Assembly (NCBI GenBank): GCA_022736495.1
Contig: DZCR01000100.1
Span: 1 to 12,503, forward strand
Length of the DNA stretch: 12,503 nucleotides
Direction: 5' to 3'
From: Desulfobacca acetoxidans
GTDB taxonomy: Bacteria; Desulfobacterota; Desulfobaccia; Desulfobaccales; 0-14-0-80-60-11
Below are positions 1 to 6,232 of this stretch, one piece after another. The position numbers were made by a program, and so were the translations under genes. Position 1 is the first letter of the stretch, and every line of letters begins with the position of its first letter. The notes below the pieces were generated by a model. That model saw only the letters and a program-made list of their open reading frames with translations. It was not told where the DNA came from and ran no database searches.

Positions 1-65
1 AGATATCACAAAGCGGAGATTAATTAAAGCTAATTGTGAATCAATACACTAGTATATCAACGCTG

Positions 66-212
66 ATAGCTTCGTAAAAAGTCAAAAATCCCCTCCCCTT
101 GATGGGGAAGGGTTAGGGTTGGGGTGAAATAATTAGTATATTCAGCCAGTTATTTCCACCTCCCCTTAATCCCCCCCACCGGGTAAGGGGAAAAAGACTC
201 TTTATGAGCTCA
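66..212. repeat. Palindromic MITE-like intergenic repeat
   Basis: The two ends form an imperfect inverted repeat. The left end (about 68-100) reads AGCT, TAAA, AGTC, CCCCT in order, and the reverse complement of the right end (about 185-212) shows the same blocks in the same order. Inside are two opposed GC-rich modules (90-127 and 158-190) separated by an AT-rich spacer. There is no coding capacity. The CGTAAAAAGTC end motif resembles repeats I recall from deltaproteobacterial genomes, which is memory and not a search. It is probably a non-autonomous element or a REP-type structure. No convincing target duplication was found. Confidence 0.55.
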
Positions 213-311
213 TCAACGCTGCGGGTTCAGGGATCGGCTTTTTTCCCGGCACCCGGCCCCCACAGGCGATATGTTATATTAGGATTATCCATATTCCCAG
301 GAGATTTTGCC

Positions 312-869
312 ATGAAGATTGTCGCGGTATTGGGCTCTCCCCGGCCCCAGGGCAACAGCAATACCCTGGCCCGCGCCTTCCTTGAGGCCGCCCGCGCCCG
401 GGGGGCCGAGACCCAGGAGTTTCTGTTGAACCGGATGGATTTTCAGGGCTGCCAGGCCTGCTCGGCCTGCAAAACCAAGAGTGACACCTGTTGCCTGGAG
501 GACGAGCTGGAGCAGGTGTTAGAGGCCATCCAAGAGGCCGATATCCTGGTCCTGGCCTCTCCCGTCTACTTCGGCGACCTCAGCAGCCAGTTGAAAGCCT
601 TTTTCGACCGCACCTATGCCTGGATCAACCCGGATTTCTCCTGTCGTCTCCCCGCAGGCAAGAAGGCCGTCATCATCCTGACCCAGGCCAACCCGGACCC
701 GGCTCAATTTAACGACATCTTCCCCCGCTACGAACGCTGGCTTAAGCTTTACGGCTGCGATCCCATCCGCCTGCTCCGGGCCACCGGCGTGCGCGAACCC
801 GGCGAAGTCGCGCAGCAAACCGCCCTCATGGACCAGGCCGCCGCCCTGGCCCGGGAGTTGGTGGGTTAA
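312..869 (+). CDS. Iron-sulfur flavoprotein / NADPH-dependent FMN reductase family
   Basis: This 185-residue protein has a flavodoxin-like fold and should bind FMN for cytoplasmic electron transfer or reduction. The N-terminus MKIVAVLGSPRPQGNSNT carries the GSPR-x2-GNS(N)T phosphate-binding loop (residues 8-18). ASPVYFGDLSSQLKAFFDR (82-100) is the second FMN-contacting segment of the family. Cys47, Cys50, Cys53 and Cys60/61 form CX2CX2CX6CC, matching the compact 4Fe-4S motif of Isf proteins. The ATG at 312 is chosen over the upstream in-frame ATG at 204 because AGGAG at 299-303 lies 8 nt before it, the family begins at MKI, and the upstream 36 residues look non-coding. TATATT at 275-280 could be a -10 box. 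The gene stands alone, followed by a repeat. The physiological partner cannot be told from sequence. Family assignment is firm; cluster occupancy is inferred from the cysteine spacing. Confidence 0.9.
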   Translation: MKIVAVLGSPRPQGNSNTLARAFLEAARARGAETQEFLLNRMDFQGCQACSACKTKSDTCCLEDELEQVLEAIQEADILVLASPVYFGDLSSQLKAFFDRTYAWINPDFSCRLPAGKKAVIILTQANPDPAQFNDIFPRYERWLKLYGCDPIRLLRATGVREPGEVAQQTALMDQAAALARELVG

Positions 870-941
870 GCGCTCGCGGGCAGCAAACCTTAGCTGGCAG
901 CCTGCGGCACAATTTTTCAGCCGGTTGGAGCGAGGGAGTCT

Positions 942-1027
942 AACGATTGCCCAAAGTTCTTCCCTTTTAATCCCCGCTCCCCTTGCGGGCGAGGTCGGGG
1001 TGAGGGGTAAATTGCGCAAATTCGCCC
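942..1027. repeat. Palindromic intergenic repeat (family copy 1)
   Basis: The left arm at 942-975 is closely similar to the arms at 8780-8811 and 12453-12478 (pattern ACG-N-TTGCC-N-AAAGTTCTTCC followed by a run of C). The centre has a CCCGC/GCGGG hairpin (973-977 with 985-989) and a GGGGTGAGGGG run. The right side (TTGCGCAA region, about 1012-1020) loosely mirrors the left arm. It lies between convergent genes and could act as a transcript end or be a mobile-element relic. Confidence 0.5.
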
Positions 1028-1030
1028 ACC

Positions 1031-1058
1031 AATAAAAAAGCCCGGTTTGCAACCGGGC
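1031..1058 (-). terminator. Rho-independent terminator of the small exported protein gene
   Basis: On the minus strand, GCCCGGTT, loop GCA, AACCGGGC (1040-1058) is followed by TTTTTTATT. An 8-bp GC-rich stem, a tight loop and a U-run make a textbook intrinsic terminator, about 50 bp after the stop codon at 1110. Confidence 0.85.
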
Positions 1059-1109
1059 CGGTATGATGTCGGCTTTCCAACCTCTCGCGCCGGGCAAAGG
1101 CGCTTTCCG

Positions 1110-1421
1110 TTAGTAACCCCGATACCTATAGTCCTGCTGGGGATAATACGGGTTCGGGTTCAAGGGGGTGGTCGGCATGGGTGCCGGCGTCCCGGGCTGA
1201 GGTCCTTTCATGCTGCCGCTGTAAGGATTGAACTGCCCGGTATAAGGATTGACTTTTCCCGGCGTCGAATACTGGTCCTTTCTGAGATCCTCCGGCGTCT
1301 GCCAATGCCCTTCCACATAGGTGCCGTCTTTGTCCGTATAGGAATCAATCCATTTCTGTCCCCACGCGGCGCACGGTACCAACAAACACCCGCAAATCAA
1401 TGCGATCAAGAGCTTTTTCAT
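1110..1421 (-). CDS. Small exported protein with NPYTG-type repeats
   Basis: This 103-residue protein starts MKKLLIALICGCLLVPCAAWG, a basic start and hydrophobic core typical of a Sec signal peptide. Cleavage is likely after AWG, leaving a roughly 80-residue periplasmic or secreted protein. The mature part holds YTDKDGTYVEGHWQTPED, then NPYTGQFNPYSG (a doubled NPY-T/S-G motif), then a Pro/Asn/Tyr-rich tail ending in DYRYRGY. I recall similar short hypothetical proteins from proteobacteria, but no function. The ATG at 1421 is preferred to the GTG just before it (1424) because the AGGAG Shine-Dalgarno sits 5 nt before the ATG and only 2 nt before the GTG. A strong terminator follows. The lipobox is poor (LVPC), so a lipoprotein is unlikely. 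Coding status is well supported; function is unknown. Confidence 0.8.
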   Translation of the reverse strand: MKKLLIALICGCLLVPCAAWGQKWIDSYTDKDGTYVEGHWQTPEDLRKDQYSTPGKVNPYTGQFNPYSGSMKGPQPGTPAPMPTTPLNPNPYYPQQDYRYRGY

Positions 1422-1511
1422 CACTGCTCCTCTGGGGCGAACCGCACATCATAAAAGGGCAAGCCTGGATGAAGTGCACTCATTAACAAGGTTACCTTCT
1501 AAGTAATAATA

Positions 1512-1539
1512 AAACCCGCCCCTGTCAAGAGACGGGTTT
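1512..1539 (-). terminator. Possible intrinsic terminator after the lysine-rich mini-gene
   Basis: On the minus strand, AAACCCG (1512-1518) pairs with CGGGTTT (1533-1539) around a 14-nt loop, followed by TTTTATTATT. The loop is long and the stem only 7 bp, so this is weaker than the terminator at 1031-1058. It lies in the right place to end the minus-strand mucR-like/mini-protein transcript. Confidence 0.4.
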
Positions 1540-1599
1540 GCTGCCGGGAAATTCATCAAGGGCGAGATAGGGTGGCCGCCCTTGATATCATTAAACCGG

Positions 1600-1698
1600 C
1601 TACTTATTGCCGGGCTTTTCTTTTTGGTCCTTCTGCTTGTCTTTCTTCGGTTTTTTGGCTTCCTTCTTACCCTTATCCTTCTTGCCTTTGTCTCCCAC
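1600..1698 (-). CDS. Lysine-rich 32-residue mini-protein (GTG start)
   Basis: The GTG at 1698 opens a 32-residue frame beginning MGDKGKKDKGKKEAKKPKK and ending EKPGNK, stop TAG at 1600-1602. It has 15 Lys, 4 Asp and 2 Glu, with no hydrophobic core, membrane segment or signal peptide, so it is probably a disordered, strongly basic cytoplasmic peptide. AGGAG at 1705-1709 stands 6 nt before the GTG, an excellent ribosome site that decides the start. The longer overlapping frame from ATG 1700 has an erratic C-terminus and is rejected. I recall short MGDKGKKDK-type hypothetical proteins in other bacteria, but no function. It lies about 65 bp after the mucR-like gene on the same strand and may share its transcript. 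A nucleic-acid-binding role is only an inference from charge. Confidence 0.7.
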   Translation of the reverse strand: MGDKGKKDKGKKEAKKPKKDKQKDQKEKPGNK

Positions 1699-1762
1699 AT
1701 CTTTCTCCTCTCATTTGGGACCCTTTAGTCTTGATTAAGGGAAAGGGCATTGAAGCGCTTCC

Positions 1763-2200
1763 TTAACTGGCCGCCTTCTTCCTCCCGCCCTCTTTTCCAA
1801 ACCCCCTTTGCTTTGCCATCAGACTCCGAGCCGCAGAATAATCCTTACACACCAGGGGGTATTTCTTGGGGTCCAGGCCAAACCGCTGATAATATTCTTT
1901 CGCAGTTAACCCATGAGCTGCCCGCAAATGGGTCTTCAAAGTCTTCATTTTCTTGCCGCACTCGAGACATACCACATATTTGTTTTTGAGAATATCTTTC
2001 AGAGGGATTGATGGTTTTTTGACCCCGGCTTCTTCACCTTTTTGAGAAACCGGTTCCTCTAAAATTCCCCCGCCTTCCAAAGAGGCCAGCACATTGTAGA
2101 CTTCTTTGATCTCACCCACTAATTGTTCAGGGGTGAGTTCGGTTAGGGAAGCGTGGGACACAATAATTTCGGCGGTTATTTTGAGGATTTCGCTGGGCAT
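1763..2200 (-). CDS. MucR/Ros-family zinc-finger transcriptional regulator
   Basis: This 145-residue protein has the MucR/Ros architecture. The N-terminal helical domain (1-45, MPSEILKITAEIIVSHASL onward) corresponds to the family's oligomerisation region. A charged linker follows (46-70), then the prokaryotic C2H2 zinc finger with Cys78-x2-Cys81 and His91-x4-His96. After it comes the conserved HGLTAKEYYQRFGLDPKKYPLV segment (residues 96-117) and a basic tail. MucR proteins act as H-NS-like nucleoid-associated regulators that bind AT-rich, TpA-containing promoters. The start is fixed by AAGGAGGT at 2208-2215, upstream of ATG 2200. It is downstream of, and probably co-transcribed with, a paralogue lacking the finger (77-bp gap). 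A 10-bp perfect palindrome GAAGCGCTTC (1752-1761) sits just after the stop. The target genes are not known from this window. Confidence 0.9.
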   Translation of the reverse strand: MPSEILKITAEIIVSHASLTELTPEQLVGEIKEVYNVLASLEGGGILEEPVSQKGEEAGVKKPSIPLKDILKNKYVVCLECGKKMKTLKTHLRAAHGLTAKEYYQRFGLDPKKYPLVCKDYSAARSLMAKQRGFGKEGGRKKAAS

Positions 2201-2277
2201 GAAAAGACCTCCTTTTGGGTTCGTTGATGGTAAGAGAAGAAATCAAGTCGAAATGGGTGCCGGCTTACTTGGCCCGT

Positions 2278-2568
2278 TTACCCCTCTCGGCTTTCCATAA
2301 ACTCCATATATTCAGCATCTCCAACCGGCAATCCTTCCTTATTTTCCACCGATTTGGCTTCAGCAGATTCTTTTATTTTAATTTTTCGAGGTTTGCGCGG
2401 TGGGGTCACGGTAGGTTTGGGTTCCGCAGCTGCAACCTTGCTGTCCAGACAAGCCAAGACATCATGAATTGCCTTAATTTCCGCCACCAATTCTTTTGGA
2501 GTTAATTCAGTCATGGAGGCATGGGATATGACTATTTGAACCGTTAGATTGAGAATTTCGCTGGGCAT
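2278..2568 (-). CDS. MucR N-terminal-domain paralogue lacking the zinc finger
   Basis: This 96-residue protein has residues 1-44 (MPSEILNLTVQIVISHASM onward) matching the neighbouring MucR-like protein at about 26 of 44 positions, including identical MPSEIL, SHAS, TELTP and EIK blocks. From about residue 46 it diverges into a Pro/Lys-rich linker and an acidic tail (ending YMEFMESREG). The Cys2His2 finger is absent and no finger remnant was seen downstream in the frames I inspected, so this looks like a deliberately short form or an old truncation. Since the family N-terminus mediates multimerisation, it could mix with the full-length protein and modulate it; this is inference. It is first in the transcript, behind a good sigma-70 promoter (2608-2636). 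The Shine-Dalgarno is weak (AAGGGGG about 10 nt upstream). Confidence 0.75.
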   Translation of the reverse strand: MPSEILNLTVQIVISHASMTELTPKELVAEIKAIHDVLACLDSKVAAAEPKPTVTPPRKPRKIKIKESAEAKSVENKEGLPVGDAEYMEFMESREG

Positions 2569-2607
2569 TTATCTCGCCCCCCTTCTTTCAACTATTTAAA
2601 TATACTA

Positions 2608-2636
2608 TTTATCAGCTATTCGTATTGTTGTGTCAA
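2608..2636 (-). promoter_or_regulatory. Sigma-70-type promoter of the mucR-like pair
   Basis: Read on the minus strand, TTGACA (2631-2636) is a perfect -35 box, then a 17-nt spacer, then GATAAA (2608-2613) as the -10. It lies 40 nt before the ATG at 2568. The surroundings (about 2585-2760) are strongly AT-rich with many TpA steps, unlike the GC-rich genes nearby. This is the kind of DNA bound by MucR proteins, so autoregulation is plausible but inferred. Confidence 0.65.
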
Positions 2637-2858
2637 GAAATATTTTATCTGTATTAATAAATGAACAGACAGTGTAATAAAATATATACTACTTCAATAT
2701 TGTTTCACAAATTGAACATTGTCAGTATCACCATATGCATCATAAAATGATCCTGAGTAGACCTGAGGCCACTATCGCTCAGTGCTGGCCTGATATTCTA
2801 AGGTTTCAAAGGCATGAATCATTAACTTTTGCAGATTTAATGAAATCAAACTTGTGAA
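2637..2858. other. AT-rich intergenic stretch, no gene seen
   Basis: No open frame with coding character is visible. The only structure noted is an imperfect hairpin, AGGCCACT (2766-2773) with AGTGCTGGCCT (2781-2791), carrying a two-base bulge and no U-run. The rest is AT-rich DNA between the mucR-like promoter and the guaB terminator. Confidence 0.5.
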
Positions 2859-2887
2859 CAAAAAAGGGTAGACAAAATGTCTACCCT
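2859..2887 (-). terminator. Rho-independent terminator of the guaB transcript
   Basis: On the minus strand, AGGGTAGACA, loop TTT, TGTCTACCCT is a perfect 10-bp stem (2865-2887) followed by TTTTTTGTT. It lies 46 bp after the guaB stop codon and should end the hpt-ppx/gppA-guaB transcript. Confidence 0.88.
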
Positions 2888-2903
2888 AAGTATTTTGTTG
2901 AAA

Positions 2904-2924
2904 GCTAACCGCTAACCGCTAACT
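2904..2924 (-). repeat. Heptamer tandem repeat just after guaB
   Basis: The plus strand reads GCTAACC, GCTAACC, GCTAACT; on the guaB strand this is three GGTTAGC-like units. Each unit contains TAG, and since 7 is not a multiple of 3 the three TAGs fall in three different frames. It sits 8 nt after the guaB stop and before the terminator. Confidence 0.75.
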
Positions 2925-2932
2925 GCTTCTCC

Positions 2933-4396
2933 TTACTCCACCCAATAATTCGGCGCTTCCTTCATGATGATGACGTCGTGGACGTGGGATTCTTTAAGGC
3001 CCGCAGCGCTGATGCGCACGAATTTGGCCTTGTCTTGAAGTTCCTTGATGGTCCGGGCCCCCACGTAGCCCATGCCGGAGCGCAAGCCCCCCATGAGTTG
3101 GAAGACCACGTCCGCCAGTTTTCCCCGGGATGGCACCCGGCCCACGATGCCTTCGGGCACCAGTTTGTTCTCCAGGTTGACGTCTTCCTGGCAATAGCGG
3201 TCCCGGCTGCCGGCCTTCATGGCCTCCACGGACCCCATACCCCGGTAGATCTTGTAGCTCCGCCCCTGGAAGATCACCGTCTCCCCGGGAGACTCTTCGG
3301 TGCCGGCAAAGAGGCTGCCGATCATGATCACGTCGGCGCCTGCGGCCAGGGCCTTGGTCACGTCCCCGGAGAACTTGATGCCGCCGTCGGCCACCAGGGG
3401 GATATCCGCCGCCCGGGTCGCTTTAGCGCAATCCATGATGGCGGTAACTTGGGGGACCCCTACCCCGGCGATCACCCGGGTGGTGCAGATGGAGCCGGGC
3501 CCCACCCCAACCTTGACCGCGTCGACCCCGGCTTTGATGAGGTCCCGGGCCCCGTCCGCAGTGGCGACATTGCCGGCGATCAACTGCACGTCGGGGAAGT
3601 TCCGCCGGGTATCCGCCACGGTCTCGATCACTCGCCAGGAATGCCCGTGGGCCGTATCGATAACGATGACATCCACCCCGGCCTTGATCAGGGCCTCAAC
3701 GCGAGCCTCCCGGTCCGCCCCCACCCCGATGGCGGCCCCCACCCGCAGGCGCCCGAATTCGTCCTTGCAGGATTGGGGATACTTGCGGATCTTCTCAATG
3801 TCCTTGATGGTGATAAGCCCGGTGAGGTTGCCCTCCTCGTCCACCACCAGGAGTTTTTCGATGCGGTATTTGTGCAGCAGGGCCTTGGAATCCTCCAGGG
3901 TGATCCCCACCTGGGCGGTGACCAGGCGGTCCTTGGTCATCACCTCCCTGACCTTTTGCTCCAGGTTGGTTTCGAAGCGCAGGTCCCGGTTGGTGACGAT
4001 GCCCACCAACTTGCGCCCCTCCACCACCGGGATGCCGGAGATGCGGTAGCGCTCCATCAGTTGCATGACGTCGGCGATGCGGGCCTCGGGCCCGATGGTC
4101 ACCGGGTCGATGATCATCCCGGACTCCGACTTTTTGACCTTCTCCACCTCCAGGGCCTGGGCCTCGATGGTCATGTTGCGATGCAGGATACCGATACCGC
4201 CCTGGCGGGCCAGCGAGATGGCCGTGTCCGCTTCGGTGACCGTATCCATGGCCGAACTAATCAGCGGAATATTGAGAGAAATGCTCCGGGTCAACCGGGT
4301 GCTGAGATCCGCTTCGCTGGGTAGCACCGCAGAGGCCCCGGGGAGCAACAGCAGATCATCGAACGTATAAGCGTAGGAAATTGCATCTAGCGCCAT
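2933..4396 (-). CDS. guaB: Inosine-5'-monophosphate dehydrogenase
   Basis: This 487-residue enzyme has the normal bacterial IMPDH length. It oxidises IMP to XMP with NAD+, the committed step of GMP synthesis in the cytoplasm. The N-terminal barrel segment starts [15 protein letters not shown] pair is inserted at about 92-205. The barrel resumes with VGAAIGVG; the active-site loop GPGSICTTR carries catalytic Cys304, ADGGIK holds the phosphate/ribose-binding Asp337, and Arg400-Tyr401 is the mobile-flap RY dyad. All key residues are present. AAGGA lies about 7 nt before ATG 4396. It is last in a minus-strand series with hpt and a Ppx/GppA phosphatase; guaA, a common partner, is not in view. A strong terminator follows. 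(p)ppGpp inhibition of GuaB is known in some bacteria and makes the neighbour notable. The long opposite-strand frame within it is a codon-bias artefact. Confidence 0.98.
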   Translation of the reverse strand: MALDAISYAYTFDDLLLLPGASAVLPSEADLSTRLTRSISLNIPLISSAMDTVTEADTAISLARQGGIGILHRNMTIEAQALEVEKVKKSESGMIIDPVTIGPEARIADVMQLMERYRISGIPVVEGRKLVGIVTNRDLRFETNLEQKVREVMTKDRLVTAQVGITLEDSKALLHKYRIEKLLVVDEEGNLTGLITIKDIEKIRKYPQSCKDEFGRLRVGAAIGVGADREARVEALIKAGVDVIVIDTAHGHSWRVIETVADTRRNFPDVQLIAGNVATADGARDLIKAGVDAVKVGVGPGSICTTRVIAGVGVPQVTAIMDCAKATRAADIPLVADGGIKFSGDVTKALAAGADVIMIGSLFAGTEESPGETVIFQGRSYKIYRGMGSVEAMKAGSRDRYCQEDVNLENKLVPEGIVGRVPSRGKLADVVFQLMGGLRSGMGYVGARTIKELQDKAKFVRISAAGLKESHVHDVIIMKEAPNYWVE

Positions 4397-4543
4397 AAGC
4401 TTTCCTTTACTACGGATTCGAATTCTCGGTGATTAATCTTGGGCCAAGGATAAAGAACATAATATTTTTAATACTATGACCGAAACCGGGGCCAGCCGGA
4501 AAAATAAATTTATATTTTAACCAATTTTGCCGAATCCCGAAAC

Positions 4544-5506
4544 CTAATATTTGGAGGCCATTTCCTGCAAGACCCCCTCCAGGAGCCCGGCATCGATCAC
4601 CGTTAGGGAATCTTGTTGACAAACCTCAAGCAGGGTCAGAACGATCAAGGCTCCGGCCACCATCACTCCGGCCTTGGCGGGCTCCATCCCGATCAGGCGG
4701 GCCCGCGCGGCTTCGGGCAAGTCTGCCAGCAACTCCGCCAGGGCCGCCACCTGGTTTCGGGTCAAGACCAGATTAGCAACTTTTTTGGCGTCATATTCCC
4801 TTAACTGCAAGTGCATGGCCGCCAGCGTCGTCACCGCCCCCGCGGTGCCCACCAGGAGCGGGGCCGCCGCCAGGCCCGGCCGGACCCGCTCCTGGTAAAA
4901 AGCCTTCAGTTGTGCGGCCACCTCCGCTTTCAGGGCCGCCACCTTATCCGGCTCCGGCGGATCGCCCAGGGGCCGGGCCTGGCTCAGGGTCAAAACCCCC
5001 AGGGGCAGGCTGGCCAAGACCGGGGCGCTGCCGGGGCGCACCAGGGCGAATTCGGAGCTGCCGCCGCCCACATCAAAGACCAGCACCGCCGGGGCCGCCA
5101 GCACCTTCGGGTCCAGAACGGCTAAAACCCCGGTAAGCGACAGGCGGGCCTCTTCCTCCGGCGCCAGCACCTCCACGGCCAGGCCCAGGGAATCCCGCAC
5201 CAGATCCAGGAAGACCTGCCGGTTGCGAGCCTGGCGCAGAGCCTGGGTGCCCACGGCCCGGCAGGCCTTGACATCATGGGCCGCCATCACCTGCTGAAAA
5301 CCCTTGAGGGCCGCCAGGGTCCGGGCCATAACCGCAGGGGCCAACTCCCCGGTGGTGGCCAGTCCTTGCCCCAACCCGGTGATCTCCCGCCGGTGGGCCA
5401 AAAGGCGGCAGCCGCGCTCAGGGGTGGCTGCCGCCACCGCCAGGCGCACCGTCAGGCTGCCAATATCGATGGCGGCGAAGTTCTCTGGTTGAAAAGTTTC
5501 TACCAT
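4544..5506 (-). CDS. Ppx/GppA-family phosphatase (short form)
   Basis: This 320-residue protein matches the two-domain ASKHA-fold short form of exopolyphosphatase / guanosine pentaphosphatase; the C-terminal HD-type region of E. coli Ppx is absent. Visible motifs in order: AAIDIGSLTVRLAVA (11-25, first phosphate loop), APEEEARLSLTG (115-126, holding the expected catalytic Glu118/119), VFDVGGGSSEFAL (143-155, second phosphate loop), LPLGVLTL (167-174), VGTAGAVTTLAAM (219-231), IGMEPAKAGVMVAGALIVL (272-290) and DAGLLEGVL (305-313). The usual N-S of the first loop is L-T here. The enzyme should cleave polyphosphate and/or pppGpp; sequence alone cannot decide which, so no symbol is given. Its start has no clear Shine-Dalgarno, but no in-frame upstream start exists before a stop. 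It lies between hpt and guaB with gaps of about 150 bp on each side. Confidence 0.9.
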   Translation of the reverse strand: MVETFQPENFAAIDIGSLTVRLAVAAATPERGCRLLAHRREITGLGQGLATTGELAPAVMARTLAALKGFQQVMAAHDVKACRAVGTQALRQARNRQVFLDLVRDSLGLAVEVLAPEEEARLSLTGVLAVLDPKVLAAPAVLVFDVGGGSSEFALVRPGSAPVLASLPLGVLTLSQARPLGDPPEPDKVAALKAEVAAQLKAFYQERVRPGLAAAPLLVGTAGAVTTLAAMHLQLREYDAKKVANLVLTRNQVAALAELLADLPEAARARLIGMEPAKAGVMVAGALIVLTLLEVCQQDSLTVIDAGLLEGVLQEMASKY

Positions 5507-5540
5507 GGTCGCTTGGAATTTTGGCGGGGCTCAATATAAA

Positions 5541-5600
5541 GACACGGCGCGCCCGGCGGGGGAGAGGGTTAGGATGGGGGAGGTAATCTCTTTTCCGCTC
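5541..5600. repeat. GC-rich intergenic repeat between hpt and the ppx/gppA-like gene
   Basis: The stretch at about 5549-5584 (GGCGGGGGAGAGGGTTAGGATGGGGGAGG pattern) is the same kind of C/G-run module found at 90-127, 158-190, 971-1008 and 8811-8848. Here the flanking arms are not obvious, so it may be a degenerate copy. It interrupts what is otherwise a possible hpt-ppx/gppA-guaB operon. Confidence 0.45.
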
Positions 5601-5656
5601 TGATAAATAACCCCGCCTCTCCTTGAACTGCAGGTCCGGGTAACCCTTCGTCAATC

Positions 5657-6181
5657 TCAATCATTTTCGATCACAAAAATTTCCGGCAGAGTGCGCTGCT
5701 TCTCCCCGCAATCCAGACCGTAGCCCACCAGAAACCCCTGCTCCACGGGAAAGCCCACGTAATCCAGGGGCACCTCCACTTCCCGGCGCTCTGTTTTATC
5801 AATAAAGCAGCAAATTTTGAGGGAGCGGGGCCGGTGGCCCCCCAGATGCTGCCTGAGAAAGGCCAACGTGAGGCCCGTATCCACGATATCTTCCACGATG
5901 AGCACATCCCGGTCCGTGAGGGGCACTTCCACATCCTTGGTAATATGCACCTCCCCGGATGAGGTCGTTGCGGTCCCGTAGCTGCACAGGCGCACAAAAT
6001 CCACTTCCACGGGGAAAGGCAGGGCCCGCACCAGGTCGGCCATGAAAATGAACACCCCCTTCAGGACTCCCACCATCACCAGGTCGCAGCCGGCGTAATC
6101 CCTGCCGATCTGTTCCCCAAGTTCAGTCACCCGCTGCGCAATTGCTTCCCGAGAAATGAGGCAGCGCTTGTTCGTACCCAT
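5657..6181 (-). CDS. hpt: Hypoxanthine phosphoribosyltransferase
   Basis: This 174-residue type I phosphoribosyltransferase transfers the phosphoribosyl group of PRPP to hypoxanthine (often also guanine) to salvage IMP/GMP in the cytoplasm. Diagnostic features are VMVGVLKGVFIFMADL (36-51, with the LKG pyrophosphate loop), the RLCSYG flexible-loop Ser-Tyr pair (64-69), the PRPP signature VLIVEDIVDTGLTL (93-106), Lys129 in the base-binding region and VGYGLD near the C-terminus. The start MGTNKR at 6181 is chosen because GGGAGG lies about 7 nt upstream and the family begins here; the 17 codons further upstream look non-coding. It heads a minus-strand group with the Ppx/GppA-like gene and guaB and supplies IMP, the GuaB substrate. 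Hpt is a known (p)ppGpp target in some bacteria. Confidence 0.96.
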   Translation of the reverse strand: MGTNKRCLISREAIAQRVTELGEQIGRDYAGCDLVMVGVLKGVFIFMADLVRALPFPVEVDFVRLCSYGTATTSSGEVHITKDVEVPLTDRDVLIVEDIVDTGLTLAFLRQHLGGHRPRSLKICCFIDKTERREVEVPLDYVGFPVEQGFLVGYGLDCGEKQRTLPEIFVIEND

Positions 6182-6232
6182 GAATTTCCTCCCTACTGGC
6201 CTCAAAATAAAGGAAGGAAAGGTCGTTGTCAA

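Noticed and set aside
204..311. Upstream ATG for the iron-sulfur flavoprotein
   Set aside because: It would add 36 non-conserved residues and overlap a repeat and likely promoter; the ATG at 312 has a good ribosome site and begins the FMN domain.
1449..1700. 83-codon basic frame on the minus strand
   Set aside because: It shares DNA with the 32-residue lysine-rich frame but starts 2 nt earlier and its C-terminal half is irregular; the GTG frame ends neatly before the possible terminator.
2978..4324. 448-codon open frame on the plus strand opposite guaB
   Set aside because: It lies wholly antisense to a well-conserved IMP dehydrogenase and is rich in His, Gly, Pro and Asp, as expected from the complement of GC-biased codons. 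No ribosome site or family motif.
4410..4622. 70-codon frame between guaB and the Ppx/GppA-like gene
   Set aside because: It overlaps the end of the phosphatase gene in another frame and continues into AT-rich intergenic DNA without a ribosome site or conserved sequence.
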